From an uncultured Collinsella sp. (lineage in GTDB: Bacteria > Actinomycetota > Coriobacteriia > Coriobacteriales > Coriobacteriaceae), in contig CAUADW010000023.1 in assembly GCA_958427895.1 (NCBI GenBank), forward strand, positions 1-25,268: DNA of 25,268 bases. The letters run 5' to 3'. The translations under genes were made by a program, and so were the position numbers. The notes beneath the pieces are model-generated. The model was given only the letters and a program-made list of their open reading frames with translations, had not been told where the DNA came from and ran no database searches. Shown here piece by piece: positions 6,455 to 13,881 of this stretch (positions are counted from its first letter, which is position 1; each line of letters opens with the position of its first letter).

Positions 6455-9271
6455 TTATGCCTCACCTCCTTTGGAGTGCTTGCCAAGCGCGGTGGTATCT
6501 CCATCATTTGTGGCTGTGCTGTCGCTGCCCTGAGATTTATGGTGCGAGCCGATATGCGGCAAGCGGCCCGTGGACTGATCGCCGCCCTTGGCACCACGCT
6601 CGCTGGCGTTGAGGCCAAACATGTGGCGGGCGGCAGGAATGGCGGCCGTGTGTTCGCGCATCTCGCGACGCAGGTCCTCATCCGAAAGCGCCGAGATGCG
6701 CATCTGGGTATTGAGGCTCGCTCGGATATATTCGATATTGATAAGCCAGCCGCAGATGGCAATAACCGAGATGATCCAAATGACAAGCAGGATGATCTTG
6801 CCGTTATTGTCGATATCGAGAACCGTCGACAGGACAAAGAGCAGGACCTGAACGCCCACCACGGCGGCAAAACCGCCCTTGATGTAGTACGGGTAGCGAT
6901 GTTCAAAGGCGACCGCATGATCGAGCAGTTCGCGACGGTACGAATCGGAATCGAGCATGACGCGCATGGCCGTGCGCAGCGAGTAGCGCTGGCGCGGCAG
7001 GTCGTTGGACTCGCAAATCATCATACCGGTCGTGGAGAGCTGTTTATCAAAGAGCAGGTTAAGGTTGAGCAGCAGCGGACGCAGCTGCAGGCCGATAAAG
7101 AGCGCCACGATCAAGAACACGCCCAGAATGCACAGGTTAAACAGGTAGTTGAACGAATACATGCCGCCGACCGTCTCGCGCAGCAGATTGATGCCGTAGG
7201 TAAAGGGCAGCAGCGGGTGCAGCCACTGGAAGAAGCCGGGCATCATCTCGATGGGGTACATGCCCGACGAACCCGGGATCTGCACGATGACGAGAATGAC
7301 GCCGATAGCCTTGCCGATATGCTTAAACGTGGTGGACAGCGCATAGATGATATTGACGTAGGTGAACGAAATGGCGATGCCGCCCAGCACGAACAGCAGC
7401 GGGCTGACGCACTGCACGCCAATCACCAGATCGCCTACCGTAACGATGATGGCCTGCAACGCGCCCAGGATCACCATGAGCAACCAGCGGCCAAAGTAGC
7501 CTTGGCGCGCCGTAAAGCTGCCAACACCTTCACGGTCGACCTCGAGCTTGTAAATGGCGATGAGCACATAGCCGCCCACCCAAAGCGCCAGATTGGTGTA
7601 GAAGGGAGCGATGCCCGAGCCAAAGCTCTTGACCGGATAGATTGACTTGGACGTCAACTCAACCGGAGACGCCATGAAATCTGCCACGTCATTGACATCG
7701 ACGCCCATCAGATCGGCCAGCTCGCCCATGGACTCGGAGGTCTGCAGCGCCGCGATGTCATTGGCGGCGGTTGCAAGCTTGTCCTGGACCTTGGCAAGCG
7801 AGGAATCGGTCTGGGACAGCGTGGTCTTGGCCTGGCCGAGCGTAGCGCTAAGCTGCGCCAACGTGCCGCGCGCATTTGCAAGTGTAGGTGTCATACCCGA
7901 GACGATACCGGTCAGGTCGCCCGAAACGGCAGCAAAAGAGTCGAGCGCGCTCGAGGCCTTCGGCAGCGCGTTTTGGCCCAAGTCCGTCTGGGCTTGGCCA
8001 AGGTTGGTCGCACCGGCATGAATTGCGTTATTGATAGCGTCACTGGCACCCGAAACAGCCGCTGCGTCATTCGCCATGGCGCTCGACTGCGCGGACAGAC
8101 CGTCCTTGATGCTCTGAAGCTTTTCATTCTGCTCTCGAAGCAAATCGATGGTCGATACAATGCGCGCGTCAATTTCCTCGGAACCTGTCGACGTGTCATT
8201 GGCGAGAATCTCCAAGTGCCCGATAACGGCCTTATTGTGGTCGATCGTCGCTTGAAGAGACTCGAGCGAGTTGTCGATACGGGTGGTCGTAGATGTGACC
8301 GCGCCCGTCAGCTTGCCGATGGCAGCGTTCGCAGAGGCCGACGTCTTGGTGAGCGCAAGGCTGCCTTCCGAGAGCGCCTTGGAGAGCGAGGTGATGGAGT
8401 TGCCCGCCGTGGTGCGAGCTTCGCTCAGCAGGTCGTTGCCCTGGGAGATCGCCTGCGTCAGCGACGGTGCCTGGCCTTGCAAGCCGGCAAGTGCCGCATC
8501 AGCCGAGGCGATAGCGCCACTCGTCTTATCGATGGCGGCATTCATATCGCCAATCGAATCGCGCACCTCGCCCAAGGTGTCGGACGCCTCGGACACCGAA
8601 CTTGCCAGCGAGTCCTGAGTCTGGGTTGCCTTGTCCTTTAAATCGACACCGGCATCCTTGGCGATACCGGCAACAGTCTTGCCTACCGTAGAGACAAATT
8701 CCGAGTTGATCTGCTCCTCGATGGTGTTTGCACCGGTATCGGTAACCTTGGGCGCAATGGCGCTCTTCTTCTCATTGACGTAGTACGTGAGCTTGGGCTG
8801 ATGGTAGTTGCCGTCGAGCATCGAAACCAGGTTATCCGAGAAGTTCTTGGGAATCACGATAGCGGCATAGTACTCGCCGCTCTCGACGCCCTCCTTGGCA
8901 TCGGCCGTCGAGTCGACGAACGTCCAGCCCAACTGATGATTCTCCTTGAGCTGGTCGACCACTTTGTCGCCAGCGTTGAGCTCACCCACCAAGTCGTTTT
9001 GGGTGCCTCGATCGTTGTTGGCGATAGCAATCTTGATGCCTTGGGTGTTTCCATACGGATCCCAGTTTGCCACGATGTTATACCAGGCATACAGCGAGGG
9101 AATAACGCACACGCCTAGGGTAACCACCAGGGCGACGGGGTTCACAAGCAGTCGCTTAATGTCGCGCTTAAATATCGCAAAGGACACCTTTGCATTGGAT
9201 AGTTTGCTGCCGAGACTCACGCTTGGACCATCCATCCTGTCGTTAAATCGAATCGTACTATCGACAACCAT
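6455..9271 (-). CDS. YhgE/Pip family membrane protein (longer paralogue with C-terminal extension)
   Basis: This 938-residue paralogue shares the plan of the next gene: an N-terminal helix (about 46-66), WDPYGNTQGIKIAIANNDRG, a coiled-coil-like extracytoplasmic region (about 190-530) and an ABC-2-like membrane block (about 560-740). It then carries about 195 extra residues: a cytoplasmic linker, two more helices (about 799-815 and 826-845) and a hydrophilic Ser/Gly/His-rich tail ending SKGGEA. The two products may form a heteromeric membrane complex, which is inference. The start is uncertain. ATG at 9271 has no ribosome binding site and overlaps a possible -10 element; ATG at 9235 (residue 13, preceded by ACAGG) is the alternative. 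It is the first gene of a two-gene operon. Confidence 0.88.
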   Translation of the reverse strand: MVVDSTIRFNDRMDGPSVSLGSKLSNAKVSFAIFKRDIKRLLVNPVALVVTLGVCVIPSLYAWYNIVANWDPYGNTQGIKIAIANNDRGTQNDLVGELNAGDKVVDQLKENHQLGWTFVDSTADAKEGVESGEYYAAIVIPKNFSDNLVSMLDGNYHQPKLTYYVNEKKSAIAPKVTDTGANTIEEQINSEFVSTVGKTVAGIAKDAGVDLKDKATQTQDSLASSVSEASDTLGEVRDSIGDMNAAIDKTSGAIASADAALAGLQGQAPSLTQAISQGNDLLSEARTTAGNSITSLSKALSEGSLALTKTSASANAAIGKLTGAVTSTTTRIDNSLESLQATIDHNKAVIGHLEILANDTSTGSEEIDARIVSTIDLLREQNEKLQSIKDGLSAQSSAMANDAAAVSGASDAINNAIHAGATNLGQAQTDLGQNALPKASSALDSFAAVSGDLTGIVSGMTPTLANARGTLAQLSATLGQAKTTLSQTDSSLAKVQDKLATAANDIAALQTSESMGELADLMGVDVNDVADFMASPVELTSKSIYPVKSFGSGIAPFYTNLALWVGGYVLIAIYKLEVDREGVGSFTARQGYFGRWLLMVILGALQAIIVTVGDLVIGVQCVSPLLFVLGGIAISFTYVNIIYALSTTFKHIGKAIGVILVIVQIPGSSGMYPIEMMPGFFQWLHPLLPFTYGINLLRETVGGMYSFNYLFNLCILGVFLIVALFIGLQLRPLLLNLNLLFDKQLSTTGMMICESNDLPRQRYSLRTAMRVMLDSDSYRRELLDHAVAFEHRYPYYIKGGFAAVVGVQVLLFVLSTVLDIDNNGKIILLVIWIISVIAICGWLINIEYIRASLNTQMRISALSDEDLRREMREHTAAIPAARHMFGLNASERGAKGGDQSTGRLPHIGSHHKSQGSDSTATNDGDTTALGKHSKGGEA

Positions 9272-9273
9272 TG

Positions 9274-9362
9274 TAGTAGGCGCTTTAACGTCTCAAAGCA
9301 CAATGGTGTTGAGTTTTGCGGGTAGCAATATACTACGAAGATGAGTTAACGTACAGTTGTAC
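9274..9362 (-). promoter_or_regulatory. Upstream region of the YhgE operon with palindromic operator candidate
   Basis: A palindrome GTACA-GT-TGTAC occupies 9351-9362; read on the minus strand it also shows ACTGTAC twice in tandem. Closer to the gene, TTGAGA and TACAAT are separated by only 15 nt just upstream of the ATG at 9271, so they are a weak promoter candidate. The palindrome is the size of many TetR-type half-site pairs, and YhgE genes are often controlled by TetR repressors, but none is encoded here. Confidence 0.3.
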
Positions 9363-9420
9363 AGTATCCTAAATTTCAGCAGGTCACAAAACCACAACCC
9401 GCACAAATTAGCAATTCAAA

Positions 9421-9476
9421 TAGTCATCGGGGACGTTCTTAAATGACTAGTCAAACAAGAACGTCCCCAATGACTA
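9421..9476. repeat. REP-like palindrome with GGGGAC arms
   Basis: Arms 9421-9440 and 9457-9476 are inverted copies matching at 19 of 20 positions (core GGGGACGTTCTT / AAGAACGTCCCC). The 16-nt loop holds a second perfect palindrome TGACTAGTCA (9444-9453). Palindromes of this GGGGAC type are often seen as REP sequences mobilised by RAYT/IS200-like Y1 transposases; that link is inference, and no transposase gene is present. The region 9272-9706 holds no gene, only this and the following palindromes. Confidence 0.65.
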
Positions 9477-9518
9477 CTTAGGACCACGGCAACGTCGATG
9501 TTTTGGCAATGCCAGCGA

Positions 9519-9618
9519 GCGGGCGCCAGAGCGAACAAATTGGCATGAAAAGAGGACGGCATAGACCTTCTGGTCATGCCGTCCTCTTTGAATGACAAGT
9601 TGTCGCTCTGGCGCCCGC
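9519..9618. repeat. Nested 100-nt hairpin in the YhgE-htpG gap
   Basis: Outer arms 9519-9538 and 9600-9618 are inverted copies differing by one missing base. Inside, AGAGGACGGCAT (9551-9562) pairs with ATGCCGTCCTCT (9576-9587), and GACC-TTCT-GGTC (9564-9575) closes the tip with one bulged A (9563). The tip is the complement-strand version of the tip in 4125-4224, and the adjoining CATG/TATGCC bases match the hairpin at 1448-1537. Confidence 0.7.
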
Positions 9619-9620
9619 GC

Positions 9621-9701
9621 AGCGTCGACTGGTCCGCCGTTCGTTAGAACGGCGGAACTGAGGGCAGCGTCGACCGGTCCGCCGTTCGTTAGAACGGCGG
9701 A
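9621..9701. repeat. 45-bp tandem repeat carrying TCCGCCGTTC/GAACGGCGGA hairpins (copies 2 and 3)
   Basis: Two nearly identical units stand in tandem with a 45-bp period, each beginning AGCGTCGAC and containing the 10-bp palindrome with loop GTTA (9633-9656 and 9678-9701). They end 6 nt after the htpG stop codon. No T-run follows the hairpins on the minus strand, so they are not standard terminators. The arms equal those at 4087-4110. Confidence 0.75.
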
Positions 9702-9706
9702 ACCAA

Positions 9707-11731
9707 TTACATAAGTTCACAAATGGCGGCTGCGAAGGCTACGGGGTCCTCGGGGAGGATGCCCTCGACCAGCAGAGCCTGGTCATAGAGCAGACCGGAG
9801 TACTGCTTGATCTTGTCGGCGTCGCCTGCCTTCTGGGCAGCGACAAGCTTGTCAAAGACCGGGTGCTTGGCGTTGAGCTCGAGCACGCGCTGGCTCTTGG
9901 GCATACCGTCGGGCGCGCCCTCGGGACCCTTCTGGAGCACCTTCTCCATCTCGAGCGAAAGCGGGCCCTCGGTGGTGATGCACGCGGGAGCATCGGTCAG
10001 GCGCGCAGAGACGGCAACCTTCTCGACCTTGTCGCCGAGTGCCTCCTTCATGGCGTTAAAGAGGTCCTCGTTCTCCTTGGTGGCGTCCTCGGCCTCCTTT
10101 TTCTCGTCCTCGGTCGCCAGGTCAAGATCACCGGTTGCGACGTTCTTGAGCTCCAGGTGACGATCCTCAACCTCGGGCTCGGCACCATCGGCCACGGCCT
10201 TCTCGGCAGCCTCGCGGGCGGCATCGTCCTCGTAGATCTTGGGCATATCGGCGGCAACGTACTCACGCATAGCCTGGAACGTGAACTCATCCACATCCTG
10301 CGTCAGCAGCAGCACGTCATAGCCGCGGTCGAGCACGCCCTTTACCACGGGCATCTTGGCCAAGCGCTCACGCGAGTCGCCGGCGGCGTAGTAGATGGCC
10401 TTCTGATCCTCAGGCATGCCCTTGGCATACTCGGCCAGGGTAATCATCTTCTGTTCCTTGGCAGACCAGAACAGCAACAGGTCGGCGAGCTCATCGGCCT
10501 TCATGCCATAGCTCGAGTAGATGCCGTACTTAAGACCGCGGCCAAAGTTCTCAAAGAACTTCTCGTAGGCCTCGCGGTCGTTGTCACGCATATCCTCAAG
10601 GTCGGCGGTAATCTTCTTTTCCACACGCTTGGCGATGGCCTTGAGCTGACGGTTCTGCTGCAGCGTCTCGCGCGAGATGTTGAGCGACACGTCGGCGGAA
10701 TCCACGACGCCGCGGACAAAGTTGTAGTAGTCGGGCAGCAGGTCGTCGCACTTCTCCATGATCAGGACGTTGGAGCTGTAGAGCGCCAGACCCTTCTCGT
10801 AGTCCTTGCTGTACAGATCGAACGGCGCGCGTCCCGGCACAAACAGCAGGGCGTCATACTCGAGCGTGCCCTCGGCGTGGAAGCTGATGGTACGCGCAGG
10901 ATCGTCAAAGTCGTGGAACGTGGACTTGTAGAACTCGTCGTAGTCCTTCTGCTCGACATCGGAGCTGCGCTTCTTCCAGATCGGTGTCATGGAATTGACG
11001 GTCTCGAGCTCCTGGTAGTCCTCGTACTCGGGCTTGTAATCGTCGCCGGCGTCCTCGGGCTTGGGTTTCTGGCGGCTCTTGGACACCATCATCTGGATCG
11101 GGTAACGCACATAGTTACTGTACTGCTGAATCAGGCTCTTGAGACCCCACTCGGTCAGGAAGCGATCGTAGGTCTCGGCCTCGCCGTCGGCATCGAGCTT
11201 CTCGTTCTCGCGCAGCGTCAGGATGACATCGGTACCGTGCTCGGCGCGCTCGCCGTCCTCGATGGTGTAGCCCTCAAGACCGTCGGATTCCCACACATGG
11301 GCGACATCCTCGCCGTAGGCGCGGCTGACGACCTTCACATGGCTGGCGACCATAAAAGCCGAGTAGAAGCCCACGCCAAACTGACCAATGATGTCGACAT
11401 CGGAGCCCTGCTGCTCGGCGTTCTCGGTCTTAAACTCCTCGGAGCCGGAATGGGCGATGGTGCCCAGATTGCGCTCCAGCTCCTCGGCGGTCATGCCAAT
11501 GCCGTTATCCGAGATGGTAATGGTGCGGGCGTCTTTATCAAAGGAGACGCGAATGGCCAGGTCGCCCTGGTCGATCTTGACGCTCGGGTCCTGCAGGCTC
11601 TTAAAGTTGAGCTTGTCGACGGCGTCGCTCGCGTTAGAGATAAGCTCGCGCAGGAAGATTTCTTTATTGGTGTAGATGGAGTTGATCATGAGGTCGAGCA
11701 GTTTTTTGCTCTCGGTCTTAAATTGACGCAT
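9707..11731 (-). CDS. htpG: HtpG, Hsp90-family molecular chaperone
   Basis: This cytosolic ATP-dependent dimeric chaperone is 674 residues long. The N-terminal GHKL ATPase domain shows ELISNASDAVDKL (with Asn33 and the catalytic Glu just before it), DNGIGM (75-80) and GQFGVGFYSAFMVA (about 116-129). The middle domain contains TPIWKKRSSDV and the client/ATP-contact stretch SLNISRETLQQNRQLKAIAKRV. The C-terminal dimerisation domain ends ICELM, with no eukaryotic MEEVD tail. An acidic Glu/Asp/Ala-rich insert of about 60 residues (about 500-560) is longer than in many homologues. The ATG at 11731 follows AAGGA. It stands alone between palindromic repeats downstream and a hairpin with T-run in its leader. 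No CIRCE or HspR (HAIR) operator is visible. Confidence 0.97.
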   Translation of the reverse strand: MRQFKTESKKLLDLMINSIYTNKEIFLRELISNASDAVDKLNFKSLQDPSVKIDQGDLAIRVSFDKDARTITISDNGIGMTAEELERNLGTIAHSGSEEFKTENAEQQGSDVDIIGQFGVGFYSAFMVASHVKVVSRAYGEDVAHVWESDGLEGYTIEDGERAEHGTDVILTLRENEKLDADGEAETYDRFLTEWGLKSLIQQYSNYVRYPIQMMVSKSRQKPKPEDAGDDYKPEYEDYQELETVNSMTPIWKKRSSDVEQKDYDEFYKSTFHDFDDPARTISFHAEGTLEYDALLFVPGRAPFDLYSKDYEKGLALYSSNVLIMEKCDDLLPDYYNFVRGVVDSADVSLNISRETLQQNRQLKAIAKRVEKKITADLEDMRDNDREAYEKFFENFGRGLKYGIYSSYGMKADELADLLLFWSAKEQKMITLAEYAKGMPEDQKAIYYAAGDSRERLAKMPVVKGVLDRGYDVLLLTQDVDEFTFQAMREYVAADMPKIYEDDAAREAAEKAVADGAEPEVEDRHLELKNVATGDLDLATEDEKKEAEDATKENEDLFNAMKEALGDKVEKVAVSARLTDAPACITTEGPLSLEMEKVLQKGPEGAPDGMPKSQRVLELNAKHPVFDKLVAAQKAGDADKIKQYSGLLYDQALLVEGILPEDPVAFAAAICELM

Positions 11732-11761
11732 GTGCAGTCCTTTCGCGCTACCCCTGTCCGC

Positions 11762-11786
11762 AAAAACGGCTCGGTCGCCCGAGCCG
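11762..11786 (-). terminator. Terminator-like hairpin in the htpG leader
   Basis: CGGCTCGG and CCGAGCCG (11786-11779 and 11774-11767) form a perfect 8-bp stem with a 4-nt loop, followed by TTTTT on the minus strand. It is only about 30 nt upstream of the htpG ATG, and the bases between show no promoter. It could end the GNAT transcript or attenuate htpG itself. Confidence 0.75.
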
Positions 11787-11815
11787 CATCGCAGACCTGC
11801 TATGTTCAGACTTAG

Positions 11816-11823
11816 ATTTTATA
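11816..11823 (-). promoter_or_regulatory. Possible htpG -10 region
   Basis: The AT-rich stretch 11815-11850 contains TATAAAAT (11823-11816) on the minus strand, the best -10-like element before htpG. A good -35 at 17 nt is not evident. Use of this promoter would place the hairpin at 11762-11786 inside the 5' leader. Confidence 0.3.
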
Positions 11824-11893
11824 ACCCATTAACGCGCATATATACATACGGAATCGAAAAACTGTATGTCCGAGCGCTCTGATGCGCCAATTG

Positions 11894-11936
11894 CCAAGGA
11901 GTGTCCCCAACTGCCGGCAGGAAAGGAACGTTCCTA
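11894..11936. repeat. GGGGACA-type palindromic sequence at the end of the GNAT gene
   Basis: The stretch holds GTGTCCCCAA, then CTGCCGGCAG (a perfect palindrome) and GGAACGTTCC (another perfect palindrome), ending at the GNAT stop codon. The GTCCCC head resembles the arms of the REP-like element at 9421-9476. It may be a worn copy of a related repeat. It is too degenerate for a firm call. Confidence 0.35.
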
Positions 11937-12434
11937 TCTGCCATCTACGCGCTTGGCCATCCAGGCGTGGGGCTGGCCCTCGTCTTCGTAGTCCACCGGG
12001 GCAATCTGCGTGTAGCCCGCCTTGGCATAGAGCGGCAGCACGTATTCCTGAGCATGCAGCTTAATGAGCTCGGCGCCGGCATCACGCGCGCACGTATCAC
12101 TGGCCTCGACAATCTTGCTCGCCAAACCGCGACGGCGCATGCTCGGCAGCACGGCCACGCGCCCCATAATGTAGGTCTCCCCCGCCGCAACGCCTTCGTC
12201 CATGTCGCATGCCGGCAACACCGGGGCCTCTGCGTCAGCCACGCGTTCAAGCTCTTCGGGAAACACGCGCGAGCAACCGGCAAGCTCGCCGTCTACATAG
12301 AGCGTCACATGAATGCAGTTTGGATCCTCGTCGATAGCGTCGAACTCATTCTCGTAGCCCTGCTCGTCCATAAAAACGACGCGGCGCACCAACGCCGCGT
12401 CATCAAAGCATCCCGTCTTAAGTTGGATATCCAT
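11934..12434 (-). CDS. GNAT-family N-acetyltransferase (ElaA-like)
   Basis: The 166-residue protein has the GNAT acetyl-CoA fold. An N-terminal RRVVFMDEQGYENEFDAIDEDPNCIHV resembles the ElaA/YjcF pattern (RxxVFxxEQ...D..D). The strand YIMGRVAVLPSMRRRGLASKIVEA is the acetyl-CoA pyrophosphate loop (Q/RxxGxG/A type, here RRRGLA), and KLHAQEYVLPLYAKAGY is the typical C-terminal motif. The ATG at 12434 is preferred over the TTG at 12452 because AAGGGC precedes it. It begins 39 nt after the phosphatase gene with no terminator between them, so it may be transcribed with the wzz-cpsDB operon. The substrate is unknown. Confidence 0.88.
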   Translation of the reverse strand: MDIQLKTGCFDDAALVRRVVFMDEQGYENEFDAIDEDPNCIHVTLYVDGELAGCSRVFPEELERVADAEAPVLPACDMDEGVAAGETYIMGRVAVLPSMRRRGLASKIVEASDTCARDAGAELIKLHAQEYVLPLYAKAGYTQIAPVDYEDEGQPHAWMAKRVDGR

Positions 12435-12473
12435 GGCTGCCCTTTCATTCAATGCGAACGTTAGGGACAGATA

Positions 12474-13124
12474 TTAGCGAAAATGAGCTCCGCGCACGCT
12501 AAACTTCGCACGAGCCTTCGCCAGGCAGTCGTAATGACCCACGTTATGGGCATCGCTCGCGATGAAGCTGTACAGGTTCTGATCGAACAGGCGCTGTGCC
12601 GGCTTTTTCTCGCGACCAAAGCGACCGCCGGCAATAAAGTCCGCCGAAGCCTGCAGCTTGCAGCCCATATCGACCAGGCGCTCCGCCACGCTTACATCCT
12701 TTTGAACCGCACGATAGCGCTCAGGATGAGCGATAATCACCTGGTAACCACGGCACTGCAAATCGTAAATCGTGTTCTCGTACTCTCTAAACGCATACGC
12801 ATCGGCATGCGTCGAAAGCTCGAGCAGAAACTCGTTGGTCCCATCGAAATGCAAGTGCTCCGCGGCATCGATACCAAGCTCAACGAGCTTTCGATGGTTG
12901 ACCTCGAAGCCCATCTGAAGCGGAAAGCCGTCAGCGTTATCACGCAGCAGCTCAAAGGCATCCCACATCTTGTCGTAATCAAAATAGGGATCACGGCAGT
13001 GAGGAGTGCAAACGATTCTGGTTACACCGGCCCGCTTGGCAGCCTCGAGCATCGCCAAGCTCTCATCGAGATCGGCGGCGCCGTCGTCTACACCCGGCAA
13101 GATATGGCAATGAATGTCACGCAT
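12474..13124 (-). CDS. cpsB: PHP-family protein-tyrosine phosphatase, CpsB/YwqE type
   Basis: This 216-residue manganese-dependent phosphatase of the PHP superfamily is expected to dephosphorylate the partner BY-kinase encoded just upstream. The metal-ligand motifs are all present: DIHCHILPGVDDG (His5, His7), CTPHCRDPYF (His42), FEVNHRKL, IIAHPERY and ASDAHNVGH. The length is slightly short of the usual 240-255 residues. The ATG at 13124 follows AAGG. It lies 17 nt after the kinase gene and is the third gene of a wzz-kinase-phosphatase operon. The symbol reflects the family, not a proven capsule role. Confidence 0.9.
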   Translation of the reverse strand: MRDIHCHILPGVDDGAADLDESLAMLEAAKRAGVTRIVCTPHCRDPYFDYDKMWDAFELLRDNADGFPLQMGFEVNHRKLVELGIDAAEHLHFDGTNEFLLELSTHADAYAFREYENTIYDLQCRGYQVIIAHPERYRAVQKDVSVAERLVDMGCKLQASADFIAGGRFGREKKPAQRLFDQNLYSFIASDAHNVGHYDCLAKARAKFSVRGAHFR

Positions 13125-13141
13125 AGGTCAGCCTTAATCAA

Positions 13142-13879
13142 CTAAACGTTTGCTCGGTTGGTGAAGATGCCCTTTTTGGAAGTCACCTGATCGTCGGAGC
13201 CCTTCTTCACCTTCTTACCGTCCTTGGTGTAGTAGGAGTAGTAGTACTCGCTGGTCTCGGTCTCGCAGTAGTTCATAACGGTACCGATGAGCTTGACCTT
13301 CTCGGACTTCTTAAGCTGACCGATGGCGTTGAGCGCCTCTTCGCGCTTGGTGAAGTCCTCGCGCACCACGAACAGCGTACCGTCGGTCAGACTTGCGATC
13401 TCGGCAGCATCGATGAAGGTGCCAACCGGGGGAGCATCAAAGATGACGTACTGGAACTTGGCGGACAGCGCCTTTACCAGCTTGGCAAAGCGGTGAGAGA
13501 CGATGATGTCGGCAGGATTGGGAATATGCGGCTCGGCATCGAGGAAGTAGAAATTCTTCTGACCTGTCTCGACAATTGCCTGGTCAATGGAGATCTGCTC
13601 GGACAGGACTGCATAGAGTCCGCCGCGGGAGCGGACGCCGAGCATATCGGCAAGGGACCTGCGACGCATGTCAGCCTCGACCAGCAGGACGCTCTTGCCG
13701 CTGGTGGCGATAGCCTGGGCAAGGTTAATGGAAACCGTAGACTTGCCCTCGTTGGGAATCGAGGAGGTAACGGTGATGGTGCGAATGGGGTCGTCCACGC
13801 TCGCAAAGCGGATGTTGGCCAGAAGGGTCTTGGCGGCATTCTGTACAACGAGCTTGTCGGTGTTCTTTGCCTTAGCCAT
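13142..13879 (-). CDS. cpsD: Bacterial tyrosine kinase (BY-kinase), CpsD/YwqD type
   Basis: The 245-residue cytoplasmic kinase shows the BY-kinase ATP site: Walker A SSIPNEGKST (39-48), Walker A' VLLVEADMRR (about 64-73) and Walker B YVIFDAPPVG (about 144-153). A C-terminal tyrosine cluster, SEYYYSYYTKDG (Tyr212-217), is the usual autophosphorylation site. As in Gram-positive systems, the membrane activator is a separate protein encoded directly upstream. The ATG at 13879 is 2 nt after the upstream stop, and its AAAGGTGG site lies in the end of that gene, indicating translational coupling. The pair regulates polysaccharide polymerisation in related systems. Confidence 0.93.
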   Translation of the reverse strand: MAKAKNTDKLVVQNAAKTLLANIRFASVDDPIRTITVTSSIPNEGKSTVSINLAQAIATSGKSVLLVEADMRRRSLADMLGVRSRGGLYAVLSEQISIDQAIVETGQKNFYFLDAEPHIPNPADIIVSHRFAKLVKALSAKFQYVIFDAPPVGTFIDAAEIASLTDGTLFVVREDFTKREEALNAIGQLKKSEKVKLIGTVMNYCETETSEYYYSYYTKDGKKVKKGSDDQVTSKKGIFTNRANV

Positions 13880-13881
13880 GC

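Noticed and set aside
9621..9701. CRISPR array
   Set aside because: There are only two tandem units with no variable spacers, and each unit is a hairpin repeat; no cas genes are in the window.
9863..11815. 650-residue plus-strand open frame opposite htpG
   Set aside because: Its composition (Val/Leu/Gly/His runs) mirrors the complementary strand of htpG codons, and it has no recognisable domain.
11732..11933. CIRCE or HAIR heat-shock operator before htpG
   Set aside because: Neither TTAGCACTC/GAGTGCTAA nor CTTGAGT/ACTCAAG is present in the upstream region.
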